A stretch of 64,000 bases of DNA from Stutzerimonas stutzeri (GCF_000952685.1 NZ_JYHV01000037.1:434001-498000), one strand, 5' to 3'; shown: positions 10,684 through 19,973, counted from the first letter of the stretch. Made by a program: numbers and translations. The notes: generated from the letters alone by a model not told the origin.

Positions 10684-12198
10684 ATGGAAACCTTGAATTT
10701 CTTGATGCAGGGCTTCGATGTCGCCACGCGACCGACGAATCTGCTGGTGGCGCTGTTCGGCGCCTTTGTTGGCACTGTCGTCGGCCTGCTGCCCGGTCTC
10801 GGCCCGATCAACGGCGTAGCTCTGCTGCTGCCACTGGCCTTCGCCCTCGGCCTGCCGCCGGAAACCGCACTGATCCTGCTGGCCGCGGTATACCTGGGCT
10901 GCGAATACGGCGGTCGCATCTCGGCGATCCTGCTCAACGTTCCCGGCGATGCCGCGGCGGTGATGACCACCCTCGATGGCTACCCGCTGGCGCGCCAGGG
11001 CAAGGCCGGTATCGCTCTGTCGCTGTCGGCGGTCAGCTCCTTCATCGGTAGCATCATCGCCACCTGCGGCGTGGTGCTGTTCGCCCCGTTGCTGGCCAAA
11101 TGGGCGGTGGCTTTCGGCCCGGCGGAATACTTCGTGCTGATGATCTTCGCCATTGCCTGCCTAGGCGGGATGGTCGGCGACAAACCGGTGAAAACCCTGA
11201 TGGCGGCCTTGATCGGCCTGGGCCTGGCCACCGTCGGCGTGGACGCGACCACCGGCGTCTATCGCTTCACTTTCGGAAGCGTCAGCCTGTCGGACGGTAT
11301 TCAGTTCGTCATCGTGGTGATCGGCTTCTTCAGCGTCAGCGAAGTGCTACTGATGCTGGAAAAGACCCACAGTGGCCAGAAGGCGGTCAAGGCCAGCGGG
11401 CGCCTGCTGTTCAACTTCAAAGAGTTCTGCATGACCTTCTGGACCATGGTGCGCAGCGCCCTGGCCGGTTTCGTCATCGGCACCTTGCCGGGAGCCGGCG
11501 CCACCATTGCCAGCGCAATGACCTACATGAGCGAAAAACGCATGGCCGGCGACACGGGCAAGTTCGGCGAGGGTGACCTGCGCGGTCTGGCCGCGCCAGA
11601 GGCCGCCAACAATGCCTCCGCCTGCGGCTCGCTGATTCCGATGCTGACCCTGGGCGTGCCGGGCTCGGGCACTACCGCGGTGATGATCGGTGCGCTGACG
11701 CTGTACAACATCACGCCCGGTCCTTTGCTGTTCGAGCAGCAACCCGACGTGGTGTGGGGTCTGATCGCCTCGCTGTTCATCGGCAACGTGATTTTGCTGG
11801 TGATGAATATCCCGCTGGTCGGGCTGTTCTCCAAAATGCTCAGCGTGCCCAATTGGGTGCTGGTGCCGGCCATCACGGCGATCAGCCTGGTGGGTGTGTA
11901 TTCGGTGCACAGCACGACCTTCGACTTGGTACTGATGGTCGGCCTCGGTGTGTTCGGCTATCTGTTGCGCAAGCTGGAATTCCCGTTGTCGTCGCTGATC
12001 CTCGGCTTTGTGCTCGGCGAGATGATGGAAGACAACCTGCGCCGCGCGCTGTCGATCTCGGCCGGTGACCTGGGCATCCTCTGGGGCAGCCCGATCACCC
12101 TGATCCTCTGGGCCCTGGCCGCGTTGATGCTGGCCCTGCCCGGCCTGCGCTGGTGGCGCCAGCGCCGCCGCGCCAAACTGAGCGAGGCGCACGTCTGA
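10684..12198 (+). CDS. tctA: Tripartite tricarboxylate transporter large permease TctA
   Basis: Main transmembrane channel subunit, 504 residues, with about 12 helices. The conserved TctA motifs are visible: LLPGLGPINGVALLLP near residue 40, GSIIATCGVVLFAP near 120, and GTLPGAGATIASAMTY near 265. The latter two halves reflect the internal repeat of the family. Transport is driven by an ion gradient rather than ATP. It is the last member of the porin-tctCBA unit proper; an AbrB-family gene starts one base after its stop. Confidence 0.95.
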   Translation: METLNFLMQGFDVATRPTNLLVALFGAFVGTVVGLLPGLGPINGVALLLPLAFALGLPPETALILLAAVYLGCEYGGRISAILLNVPGDAAAVMTTLDGYPLARQGKAGIALSLSAVSSFIGSIIATCGVVLFAPLLAKWAVAFGPAEYFVLMIFAIACLGGMVGDKPVKTLMAALIGLGLATVGVDATTGVYRFTFGSVSLSDGIQFVIVVIGFFSVSEVLLMLEKTHSGQKAVKASGRLLFNFKEFCMTFWTMVRSALAGFVIGTLPGAGATIASAMTYMSEKRMAGDTGKFGEGDLRGLAAPEAANNASACGSLIPMLTLGVPGSGTTAVMIGALTLYNITPGPLLFEQQPDVVWGLIASLFIGNVILLVMNIPLVGLFSKMLSVPNWVLVPAITAISLVGVYSVHSTTFDLVLMVGLGVFGYLLRKLEFPLSSLILGFVLGEMMEDNLRRALSISAGDLGILWGSPITLILWALAALMLALPGLRWWRQRRRAKLSEAHV

Positions 12199-12199
12199 T

Positions 12200-13222
12200 A
12201 TGCCGCACTGGCTTCCGGGATGGTGGGCGACGCCATTGGTCGGCGCCCTCGGCGGCTGGCTGGCGAGCCTGGCGAACTGGCCGCTGCCCTGGATGGTCGG
12301 CTCGCTACTGGCGGTCATTGCAGTGCGTTGCAGTGGCTGGCTGGTCGCCGAAGTGCCTCGCGGTCGGCAGACCGGACAATGGCTGATCGCCAGCGCCATC
12401 GGCCTGCATTTCACCAGCGAGGTCATGCAGCAGGTACTTGAGCACTTCGGCGTAATCCTCACCGGCGCGCTGGGCACCCTGTTGTTGAGCCTGATCGGCA
12501 TTTTCATTCTCCGGCGCAGCGGCATGGACCGCGCCACGGCGTTCTTCTCCAGCATGCCGGGCGGCGCCAGTGAAATGGTCAATCTGGCTGCACGGCACGC
12601 CGCGCAGCCGGCAATGGTGGCCGCGGCTCACAGCATGCGGTTGTTGCTGGTGGTACTGATCATTCCCGCGGTCTTCACCTGGAGCCTGCCACCGGTGGAT
12701 GCCCCGCCGCCGGCACCGGTCAGTTGGCCATGGCTGGCGCTGCTGCTACCGGCCGGAGGACTGCTGGCGCTGGTGTGGAAGAAACTCGATCAGCCCAATC
12801 CCTGGATGCTCGGTCCGCTGACGGTGTGCGCCGCTGCCAGCGCCGTTTTCGACCTGCATCTGGGTATGCCTCAAGGCGTCGGCCAGTTCGGTCAATGGCT
12901 GATCGGCTGCTCCCTGGGTTGTCACTTCGACCGCCCGTTTTTTCGCACCGCCCCTCGGTTCATGTTGCGCATTTTGCTGTTCACGCTGTTGGCGATGCTC
13001 GCCGCGGCGGGTCTGGCCGAAGCGCTGGGTTGGGCGGCGACGCTGAACCAGACGTCTCTGATGCTGGGGATGATGCCGGGCGGCATCACCGAGCTGTGCC
13101 TGACGGCCGAAGCGCTGCAATTATCCGTTGCCCTGGTTACCGCGCTGCAGGTGCTGCGATTGTTCCTGGTGATGTTCCTGGCCGAGCCGATATTTCGCCT
13201 CTGGCAACGGGCCACGTCTTAA
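12200..13222 (+). CDS. AbrB family transporter-like membrane protein
   Basis: Integral membrane protein, 340 residues, made of two similar halves. Each carries the family's PGG motif: SSMPGGASEMVNLA near residue 118 and GMMPGGITELCLTAEAL near 290. The family (AbrB/YdbJ type, distinct from the AbrB transition-state regulator) is annotated as a putative ammonia monooxygenase or regulator without solid evidence. Tight coupling to tctA, one base apart, suggests a role in tricarboxylate uptake or its control. The biochemical activity is not known. Confidence 0.85.
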   Translation: MPHWLPGWWATPLVGALGGWLASLANWPLPWMVGSLLAVIAVRCSGWLVAEVPRGRQTGQWLIASAIGLHFTSEVMQQVLEHFGVILTGALGTLLLSLIGIFILRRSGMDRATAFFSSMPGGASEMVNLAARHAAQPAMVAAAHSMRLLLVVLIIPAVFTWSLPPVDAPPPAPVSWPWLALLLPAGGLLALVWKKLDQPNPWMLGPLTVCAAASAVFDLHLGMPQGVGQFGQWLIGCSLGCHFDRPFFRTAPRFMLRILLFTLLAMLAAAGLAEALGWAATLNQTSLMLGMMPGGITELCLTAEALQLSVALVTALQVLRLFLVMFLAEPIFRLWQRATS

Positions 13223-13246
13223 CCCGCCATTTGGCGGGTTCTTTTT
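13221..13246 (+). terminator. Rho-independent terminator of the tct operon
   Basis: AACCCGCC-ATTT-GGCGGGTT is an 8-bp perfect stem followed by CTTTTT. It begins within the stop codon of the AbrB-family gene and closes the rightward operon. Confidence 0.92.
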
Positions 13247-13285
13247 ATCCCGCGCGGACACTGCTTATCCCGCGCGGACACTGCT
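13246..13285. repeat. Exact tandem duplication of a 20-bp unit
   Basis: Two head-to-tail copies (13246-13265 and 13266-13285) begin TATCCCGCGCGG and end ACACTGCT, with no mismatch. They lie between the tct terminator and the convergent stop of the SpmAB-like gene, so a copy-number change would be harmless to coding. Confidence 0.9.
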
Positions 13286-13291
13286 CTCCGC

Positions 13292-14521
13292 TCAGCCGAA
13301 GAACCAATAGCAAACCAGAATAGCGGCCAGGATCCCGGCCGCATCCGCCGCCAGCGCGCACCCGACCGCATGCCGGGCACGCTGGATGCCCACCGCCCCG
13401 AAGTACACCGCCAATACATAAAAAGTGGTCTCGGTGCTGCCTTGCACCGTCGCCGCTACCAGCGCCGGAAAACTATCGACACCTTGGCTTTGCATGGTCT
13501 CGATCAGCATCGCCCGCGCGGCGCTGCCGGAAAACGGCTTGACCAGCGCCGTCGGCAGCGCATCGACGAAGCGGGTATCCCAACCCAGCGCTTCGACCAA
13601 CCAGCGAATGCCGTCCAGCCCGAAGTCCAACGCACCGGATGCTCGCAGCACACCGATCGCGCAGAGCATGGCGATCAGGTAGGGCAGCAGGCTCTTGGCC
13701 ACATCGAAGCCTTCCTGGGCACCTTCGACGAAGCTCTCATAGACCGGCACCTTGCGCAGCGCGCCGACAATCAGGAATACAGTGATCAAACCGAACAGGG
13801 TCAGGTTGCCAAGCAGCGACGACAGCGATGACAGCGCAGTGGCCGAGAGCCCTGCGAGCAGCGCCATGAAGCCCCCGAGCAGGAGCGCACCGGGGATGAA
13901 ATAAGCCAGCACCACCGGATCCCAGATACGCAACCGCTGCACCAACGCCACCGCCAGCAACCCCGCCAGGGAGGACGCGGTGGTCGCCAACAGGATCGGC
14001 AGAAATACCAGGGTCGGGTCTTCGGCGCCCTGCTGCACGCGATACATGAAGATGGAAACCGGCAGCAGCGTCAGCGACGAGGTGTTGAGCACCAGAAACA
14101 GAATTTGTGCGTTGCTCGCGACGGCCTTGCTGGGATTAAGCTCCTGTAACGCGCGCATGGCTCGCAGGCCGATCGGCGTGGCGGCATTGTCCAGGCCCAG
14201 ACCATTGGCGGCGAAGTTCAGCGTAATCAACCCCAGCGCCGGGTGGCCGGCCGGCACTTCGGGCATCAGGCGGCTAAACAGCGGGCCCAGCAGGCGAGCA
14301 AGCAACTCGATCAGACCGGCCTTTTCAGCGATGCGCAGGAAGCCAAGCCAGAGCGTGAGGGTGCCGAACAGTACGATCATGATTTCCACAGCCAACTTGG
14401 CCATGGCGAACAAACTCTCGACCAGCGCGGCAAACACCGCCGGGTCGCCACCCAGCAACCATCGCCCAAGCGCAGCAATCGCGGCGACCAGAAAAAAGCC
14501 CAGCCAAAGGCCGTTGAGCAT
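13292..14521 (-). CDS. SpmA/SpmB-like nucleoside-recognition (Gate) domain membrane protein
   Basis: Inner-membrane protein, 409 residues, resembling a fusion of the spore-maturation proteins SpmA and SpmB, each with a nucleoside-recognition Gate domain. The N-terminal half contains LITLNFAANGLGLDNAATPIG, and the C-terminal half contains LVKPFSGSAARAMLIE and TVQGSTETTFYVLAVYFG, both standard for the family. In non-sporulating bacteria the role is unknown; a transport function is usually guessed. ATG at 14521 follows TTGGAG at 6 bases; the in-frame TTG at 14533 is less likely. It is convergent with the tct operon. Confidence 0.85.
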   Translation of the reverse strand: MLNGLWLGFFLVAAIAALGRWLLGGDPAVFAALVESLFAMAKLAVEIMIVLFGTLTLWLGFLRIAEKAGLIELLARLLGPLFSRLMPEVPAGHPALGLITLNFAANGLGLDNAATPIGLRAMRALQELNPSKAVASNAQILFLVLNTSSLTLLPVSIFMYRVQQGAEDPTLVFLPILLATTASSLAGLLAVALVQRLRIWDPVVLAYFIPGALLLGGFMALLAGLSATALSSLSSLLGNLTLFGLITVFLIVGALRKVPVYESFVEGAQEGFDVAKSLLPYLIAMLCAIGVLRASGALDFGLDGIRWLVEALGWDTRFVDALPTALVKPFSGSAARAMLIETMQSQGVDSFPALVAATVQGSTETTFYVLAVYFGAVGIQRARHAVGCALAADAAGILAAILVCYWFFG

Positions 14522-14993
14522 GTGATTCTCCAACGAGTGACTGCGCGCGATGATAGCGGTGCAGTTGGAGAACGGCCATGAATAGGAAAGGATTCATCGG
14601 CGATGGCCAAGCAGGATCGCAACGCCCACAGGGTAGCGTTGCGCGCCAGCCCGATCCGGCCAGGCGGCAAGAGAAGCCTACGAAATCTTTGAAAGAAAGC
14701 GCATAGCGCGCCCAAGGACATCGCAAGCCGAAGGTGGTCGCCCACCTTCGGTTGCCTTTCGCTGAGCCTGGTCCGTTAAGGAGGTACCCCCTGTACCCCT
14801 AGGTCGCTCCATCAAGCAGAGCGTCCCGACCCCTTGGCCCCCCGCTACACGGGCTGACGGATGTTTGCGAATGAAACACCCTGTCGGTTCTTACCCGGCT
14901 TCGCCTCGGTGCGGCAAAGCCTCAGAATATTGGCATCCCGCCTGTGCTGCCTCCGTCAGTGTTGCAGCCGCCCTTGCGGGCGGCGTCATTGCA
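14522..14993. other. Long intergenic region with a strong hairpin
   Basis: 472 bp without a supportable protein gene. It contains a near-perfect hairpin at 14723-14755 (GCAA, one bulge, CCGAAGGTGG, loop TCGC, CCACCTTCGG, TTGC). Beside the DUF1328 stop there is a second, 7-bp stem at 14967-14984 (GCCGCCC/GGGCGGC). Neither has a clear U tract. The first is on neither side of an obvious transcript end and could belong to a small RNA or a repeat family. Confidence 0.5.
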
Positions 14994-15164
14994 TCAGACA
15001 CGTGGGCCGCGACCTCGACCGAAAATCAGCGAAGCGACAAACAGCACCAGGAACACCACGAACAGGATCTTGGCAATGCCCGTTGCAGTACCAGCGATAC
15101 CACCGAAGCCCAAAACCGCAGCGATGATGGCGATGATCAGGAATGTAATAGCCCAACTCAGCAT
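14994..15164 (-). CDS. DUF1328 small membrane protein (YtjA-like)
   Basis: A 56-residue protein. It begins [20 protein letters not shown], continues [20 protein letters not shown] and ends FGRGRGPRV, so it has two membrane helices with a glycine-rich turn, matching the DUF1328/YtjA family in length and composition. GAGGAG precedes the ATG at a good distance. Members are often induced by stationary phase or envelope and osmotic stress in Pseudomonas; the molecular role is unknown. It is 72 bp downstream of another small gene on the same strand. Confidence 0.9.
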   Translation of the reverse strand: MLSWAITFLIIAIIAAVLGFGGIAGTATGIAKILFVVFLVLFVASLIFGRGRGPRV

Positions 15165-15236
15165 GGTGTTACTCCTCTTCGGTTCAGGACATCTTCAGCG
15201 GGACCGATATCAAACAATCAGCTCGCGGCTCTACCA

Positions 15237-15473
15237 CTAGAAAACCCAGCGTTGCTCCGACCGCACCTGCACATAATCAATCGTCTTCGGGGCAGGGCCT
15301 GTTTGCACGATCCCTACTGGTTGAGCGTCATACATACGGATTCGTTCCGCTGATTCATGCTGTGTCTGGCTGAGCGGTTGTGACATGGGCCGCTCGGCGC
15401 CAACGATCAACGTAACCACAGCAGCGGTAAGGAAACCTTTGCCTACCAGTGAGAAGCGTGCTTGACGATTCAT
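15237..15473 (-). CDS. Small secreted or membrane-anchored hypothetical protein
   Basis: 78 residues. The start at 15473 has AAGGAG 6 bases upstream. Residues about 8-28 form one hydrophobic segment (VGKGFLTAAVVTLIVGA), a signal anchor or an uncleaved signal. The rest is polar and ends EQRWVF. I do not recognise a family. It sits between two small stress-type genes on the same strand and has an AT-rich promoter upstream, which supports a real, possibly stress-induced gene. Confidence 0.65.
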   Translation of the reverse strand: MNRQARFSLVGKGFLTAAVVTLIVGAERPMSQPLSQTQHESAERIRMYDAQPVGIVQTGPAPKTIDYVQVRSEQRWVF

Positions 15474-15538
15474 CCTCAACTCCTTCTAAGCATGCGGTGC
15501 ATGTCTGTTCTTAGGGGTTATGTTGCAGGCGCCATGCC

Positions 15539-15590
15539 AGTCGATATAAATAATATTTTTCTTATTTTTCAATTAGTTACCATTCATGAA
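15539..15590 (-). promoter_or_regulatory. AT-rich promoter region for the 78-residue gene
   Basis: This stretch is far more AT-rich than its surroundings. Read leftward it contains TTGAAA, about 16 bases, then TTTATA followed by TCG, a plausible sigma-70 or sigma-S promoter. The start codon is about 70-80 bases downstream. Confidence 0.45.
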
Positions 15591-15673
15591 TGTCGGTGCG
15601 TCAATTTATATTGCACGATGCCGCCAACCAATACCGGGCGATTTGCACGACGGCCTAATCCCAACCACATTGG

Positions 15674-16108
15674 CTACTTGGCGGCGCCATGATTGAGTGA
15701 ATGAATGCGTTCGTGGCAGGCGCGGATTTTCGGCAGCTCAATGGCCAATAGCGCGCGCACGTCGGGATGAGCCGTCTTCAATGCATCTTCAAACGCCGCG
15801 AGGATGCGTTCCTCGGTCTGATCCAGTTGGTCGATGTACACCGCGTCGGCATGGCCGAGCCGGGCCTTGGTGTCGGCGTACATCTCGCGAAGCTTGCCGG
15901 CCATGGTGCCCCCCTGAGCCGGCTGCTCCTGGTTGGCCGCGACCTTCACCGATAGCGCCTGAATGATATGAGTCTTGGCCTGAGCCATATCCCGAAACAG
16001 ATGCTGCAGCTCGACGTCTTTCACTACCTCAAGCGCATGCTGGTAAAAATGCTGCCCGTCTCGGGTAATTTCGATCAGTTCGTTGAGCTGGTTCATATTC
16101 TCGTTCAT
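15674..16108 (-). CDS. PA2169/DUF2383 family four-helix-bundle protein
   Basis: Small soluble all-helical protein, 144 residues. It resembles the ferritin-like four-helix family (DUF2383, PA2169 type): NQLNELIEITRDGQHFYQHAL, then DVELQHLFRDMAQAK and EERILAAFEDAL. ATG at 16108 follows GGAGG at 5 bases; the upstream frame (to 16192) lacks this and reads as noise. The family is often linked to stress responses, with no established reaction. It is divergent from algB. Confidence 0.82.
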   Translation of the reverse strand: MNENMNQLNELIEITRDGQHFYQHALEVVKDVELQHLFRDMAQAKTHIIQALSVKVAANQEQPAQGGTMAGKLREMYADTKARLGHADAVYIDQLDQTEERILAAFEDALKTAHPDVRALLAIELPKIRACHERIHSLNHGAAK

Positions 16109-16399
16109 GAGGGTCCTCCGGGTTCCGGTGCGATGCGCGCCTATGGCGCTCTCACGGACAGCCGCAAGCCCCGTGCCAGCGCAAAGAGACACGTTGTGTC
16201 TTTATAATCAGCGGCTTGGCGCACCGTTGCGCTTTGCATTTACGTGCATGCTGCAGGAAATGCGCCTCGCCACCGTGCAACTTGCAAGACTTTTCGTAGA
16301 CTAAACCAGGCGCCACTGAATACTCGGCCTCATCCGAGCGCCAAAGCACTCAACTTTTTTCACCGATTTGCCAGCAAACACAGCCCGACTGGAGCATTC

Positions 16400-17746
16400 A
16401 TGGACCAAACGACCGACACCGGTGGCCGCATTCTCCTGGTAGATGACGAGGCCGCAATTCTGCGCACCTTCCGCTATTGCCTGGAGGACCGCGGTTATAC
16501 GGTGGTCACGGCCGCCAGCGCCTCACAAGCCGAGGCGATCCTGCAGCGTCAGGTGTTCGATCTTTGCTTCCTTGACCTGCGCCTCGGCGAAGACAACGGC
16601 CTGGATGTCCTGCAGCAGATGCGCGTCCTCGCACCCTGGATGCGCGTGGTGATCGTCACCGCGCACTCGGCCGTGGATACCGCCGTGGATGCCATGCAGG
16701 CAGGCGCGGCGGACTATCTGGTCAAGCCGTGCAGTCCGGAGCAGCTACGCCTGTCGGCAGCCAAGCAGTTGGAGGTCCGGCAGATGGCGGCTCGCCTGGA
16801 GGCACTCGAAGGCGAGGTGCAAAAGCGCAGCGACGCGCTCGGCTCGCACAGTCCGGCGATGATGGGTGTGCTGGAGACCGCCCGGCAGGTGGCCGATACC
16901 GATGCCAATATTCTGATTCTCGGCGAGTCCGGCACAGGCAAAGGCGAGCTGGCGCGGGCGATTCACAACTGGAGCCGTCGTGCGAAGAAGGCCTTCATCA
17001 CCATCAACTGCCCGTCGCTGTCTGCGGATCTGATGGAAAGCGAGCTTTTCGGGCACAATCGCGGCGCCTTCACCGGCGCCACCGAAAGCACGCTGGGACG
17101 AGTCAATCAGGCGGACGGCGGCACCCTGTTTCTCGATGAAATCGGCGACTTTCCCTTGGCCCTACAGCCAAAACTGCTCCGTTTCATTCAGGACAAAGAA
17201 TACGAGCGCGTCGGTGACCCGGTCACACGGCGCGCAGATGTACGCATTCTCGCTGCGACCAACCTGAACCTCGAGGAAATGGTCCGTGAAGGTCGTTTTC
17301 GCGAAGATCTGCTCTACCGCCTGAATGTCATCACGCTAAATCTGCCGCCCATGCGCGAGCGGCCGGAGGACGTATTGGCGCTCGCCGAACGGTTCCTCGC
17401 GTACTTCGTCAAAAGTTACGGCCGTCCGGCGCGTGGCTTCAGCGAGAGCGCCATCGCGGCGCTGAAAGCCTACCGCTGGCCTGGCAACGTGCGGGAGCTG
17501 CGCAACGTCGTCGAGCGCGCCAGCATCATCTGTCCGCAGGCGATGATCGACGTCAGTCACCTCGGACTGGCCGATCAGACCGTCAGCAACGCACCGCGCA
17601 TCGGTGAACCACTCAGCCTGGAAGAGTTGGAGAAGGCACATATTTCGGGGGTACTGAGCACCAGCGACACCCTTGAGCAGGCCGCCCGGATTCTCGGCAT
17701 CGACGCCTCGACGCTCTATCGAAAACGCAAGCAATACGGCCTATGA
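16400..17746 (+). CDS. algB: Sigma-54-type response regulator AlgB
   Basis: NtrC-family response regulator, 448 residues. The receiver domain carries phospho-acceptor Asp59 in LCFLDLRLGED. The AAA+ domain (about 145-370) has Walker A GESGTGKG, the GAFTGA sigma-54 contact loop and Walker B TLFLDEIGDF. A Fis-type HTH ends the protein (AARILGIDASTLYRKRKQYGL spans it). It is nearly identical in length and motif content to P. aeruginosa AlgB, which activates alginate genes and affects virulence and quorum traits. GGAG lies before ATG 16400. The kinB start overlaps its stop (ATGA), so the two are coupled. Although it has GAFTGA, the P. aeruginosa protein is reported to act without sigma-54. Confidence 0.95.
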   Translation: MDQTTDTGGRILLVDDEAAILRTFRYCLEDRGYTVVTAASASQAEAILQRQVFDLCFLDLRLGEDNGLDVLQQMRVLAPWMRVVIVTAHSAVDTAVDAMQAGAADYLVKPCSPEQLRLSAAKQLEVRQMAARLEALEGEVQKRSDALGSHSPAMMGVLETARQVADTDANILILGESGTGKGELARAIHNWSRRAKKAFITINCPSLSADLMESELFGHNRGAFTGATESTLGRVNQADGGTLFLDEIGDFPLALQPKLLRFIQDKEYERVGDPVTRRADVRILAATNLNLEEMVREGRFREDLLYRLNVITLNLPPMRERPEDVLALAERFLAYFVKSYGRPARGFSESAIAALKAYRWPGNVRELRNVVERASIICPQAMIDVSHLGLADQTVSNAPRIGEPLSLEELEKAHISGVLSTSDTLEQAARILGIDASTLYRKRKQYGL

Positions 17747-19530
17747 AACTTCAGATGAAGCTGAGGACCCGCCTGTTCCTGGGATTCTCGGCACTGATGA
17801 CGGTGGCACTGCTTGGACTGTTGCTTGCTCTGGTCAGTGTGGTGCAGATGGCCCAGAGCCAGGAAAAGCTCATCCGAGAGAATTTCGGGGTCATCGAAAT
17901 CAACCAGCAATTGCGCCAAGCGTTGAGTAATCATCTTCTGCTTCTAGTGCGCGAAAAACGCGACAACGCTGCCCTCGCGGAATCGCGCAGCGTATTCCAG
18001 GCGGCGCTTTCACAGGGACTGTCCCAGGCAGCGCGGCCAGCCGACCGTGAGGCGTATCAGGCGATCGGCGATGCATACGCCCGCTTCATCGATGAGCTGC
18101 AAACCCCGGCGAACCTAAATTGGTCACTGCTGGAAGACAACGCCCTCAGCCAAGCCTTCAATCACGTGCGTGAGTTGATGGTCGATATGCAGCAGAGCGC
18201 CTACGACCAGATCCGCGACACCGAGATTCGTAGCCGTGAACGGGCACAGTTGCTCGCCGGACTGCTCGGCCTGACCGGCATCGCTGTGCTGTTGATCGGC
18301 TTCATCACCGCGCATAGCTTCGCAAGGCGCTTCGGTGATCCCATCGAACAGTTGTCCAGCGTGGCCGACCAGATCGGTCGCGGCGATTTCAACATCAACC
18401 TGCCCACCTCTCCCATCGCCGAACTGTCTTCGCTGATCCGACGCTTCGGCTTGATGGCGCAGGCCTTGCACGACTTCAAACAGACCAACGTCGAGGCGCT
18501 GGTCGACGGCCAGCAACGCTTGCAGGCGTTACTGGACAGCATCGACGACGGCCTACTGATCATCGATCGCCAGGGCCGGCTGGAGCATGCCAACCCCGTC
18601 GCGCAAAGGCAGCTCGCCTGGGAAAGCGAACACCTGGGTTCGACCCTCGGCCAGGCGCTCGGCTATCCGGAGCTAGACGAGGCAGCCCAGCAGGTCCTGG
18701 ACGACAAGCCACTGTCAGGCCCACCGGAAGATCTGGTGATCGAAGCCGATGGCGAACACAGGCTGCTGTCGTGGCGTATGAGCCCGGTGAACCATCACGA
18801 CGGACGTATCAGCGGTGCGGTCATGGTGCTGCACGATGTCACCGACCAGCGCACCTTCGAGCGCGTGCGCAACGAATTCGTCCTGCGTGCTTCCCACGAA
18901 TTGCGCACGCCGGTGACCGGCATGCAGATGGCATTCAGCCTGCTGCGTGAGCGCACTCATTACCCTGACAATAGCCGCGAGGCCGACCTGTTCAGCACCG
19001 TGCACGAGGAGATGCAGCGTCTGGTCACGCTGATCAACGACCTGCTGAATTTCTCGCGCTATCAGAGCGGCCAGCAGAAGCTCGAACGGGTGCCTTGCGA
19101 ACCGGCCGAACTTCTCGAGCAAGCGCGGCAGCGCTTTCAGCCTGCGGCGGCGCAGAACGGTATTGAAATCAAACTGGAACTGCAGTCGCCGCTGCCCAGC
19201 CTGTTGCTGGACCGACAACAGATGGAGCGGATGCTCGACAACCTTATGAGCAACGCGCTGCGTCATACACCAGACAGCGGTGAGATCCGGCTGCTGGCCC
19301 GACATCACGGCGAACGGGTGATACTCAGCGTCGAGGACAACGGCGAGGGCATTCCCTACAGTCAACAGGCGCGAATCTTCGAGCCGTTCGTGCAGATCGG
19401 TCGCCGCCGAGGGGGAGCCGGACTGGGCTTGGCCTTATGCAAGGAGATTGCGCAGCTGCATGGTGGTCGTATCGGCGTGCATTCGCGAATCGGGCACGGC
19501 ACCATCTTCTATATCGCCCTGCCGATCTGA
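17743..19530 (+). CDS. kinB: Sensor histidine kinase KinB
   Basis: Membrane kinase/phosphatase partner of AlgB, 595 residues, the same length as P. aeruginosa KinB as I recall. It has a first transmembrane helix (about 10-35), a periplasmic helical region (about 40-168), a second helix (about 169-192), HAMP (about 193-245) and PAS (about 255-370). HisKA follows with His385 in SHELRTP and Pro390, the residue known to be needed for KinB phosphatase activity. The HATPase ends GGAGLGLALCKE. It overlaps algB by four bases. Confidence 0.95.
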   Translation: MKLQMKLRTRLFLGFSALMTVALLGLLLALVSVVQMAQSQEKLIRENFGVIEINQQLRQALSNHLLLLVREKRDNAALAESRSVFQAALSQGLSQAARPADREAYQAIGDAYARFIDELQTPANLNWSLLEDNALSQAFNHVRELMVDMQQSAYDQIRDTEIRSRERAQLLAGLLGLTGIAVLLIGFITAHSFARRFGDPIEQLSSVADQIGRGDFNINLPTSPIAELSSLIRRFGLMAQALHDFKQTNVEALVDGQQRLQALLDSIDDGLLIIDRQGRLEHANPVAQRQLAWESEHLGSTLGQALGYPELDEAAQQVLDDKPLSGPPEDLVIEADGEHRLLSWRMSPVNHHDGRISGAVMVLHDVTDQRTFERVRNEFVLRASHELRTPVTGMQMAFSLLRERTHYPDNSREADLFSTVHEEMQRLVTLINDLLNFSRYQSGQQKLERVPCEPAELLEQARQRFQPAAAQNGIEIKLELQSPLPSLLLDRQQMERMLDNLMSNALRHTPDSGEIRLLARHHGERVILSVEDNGEGIPYSQQARIFEPFVQIGRRRGGAGLGLALCKEIAQLHGGRIGVHSRIGHGTIFYIALPI

Positions 19531-19565
19531 GCCAGCGGGGTCGGAAGAACAATAAAGGAGCCCCC

Positions 19566-19973
19566 ATGCCCAGCCTCAATCCCAGCGCCGAACAACTGAA
19601 ACGCTTCGCCGAACAGATGCCGGCTGGCGAGCCGATCCTGATGCTCAATCTGCTGCGCTTCAATCAGCAAGCGGCTTATCCGGCCGACAGTGACCAAGCG
19701 CCATGCAGCGGCAAGGAGGCTTATGCCCGCTATAGCCGCACGGCGTTGCAAAAAGTCCGTGCAGCGGGAGGCGACGTCCAGGTGGCGGCCAAAGCTCAGG
19801 TTGCGCTGATTGCACCGGAGCAAGAACACTGGGATGAAATGTTGCTGGTGCGATACCCCTCGCCGGATGCCTTCCTGGCGATGCTGAGCGATGAGCAATA
19901 CCAAGCGGCAACTCTCCATCGCACCGCGGCACTGGCCGACTCGCGATTGATCGCGTGCTCCCCTCGCGCCTGA
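19566..19973 (+). CDS. DUF1330-like dimeric alpha/beta barrel protein
   Basis: 135 residues with the pattern PILMLNLLRFN...GKEAYARYSRTALQKVRAAGGDV...WDEMLLVRYPSPDAFLAML, typical of the DUF1330 branch of the ferredoxin-like ABM fold. AAGGAG precedes ATG 19566. It follows kinB by 35 bp on the same strand and may be co-transcribed. It is convergent with ampDh2, with two bases between the stops. Function unknown. Confidence 0.8.
   Translation: MPSLNPSAEQLKRFAEQMPAGEPILMLNLLRFNQQAAYPADSDQAPCSGKEAYARYSRTALQKVRAAGGDVQVAAKAQVALIAPEQEHWDEMLLVRYPSPDAFLAMLSDEQYQAATLHRTAALADSRLIACSPRA

Noticed and set aside
14865..15353. 162-residue plus-strand frame across the DUF1328 gene
   Set aside because: Composition is atypical for a protein, there is no ribosome site, and it is antisense to a well-supported small gene.
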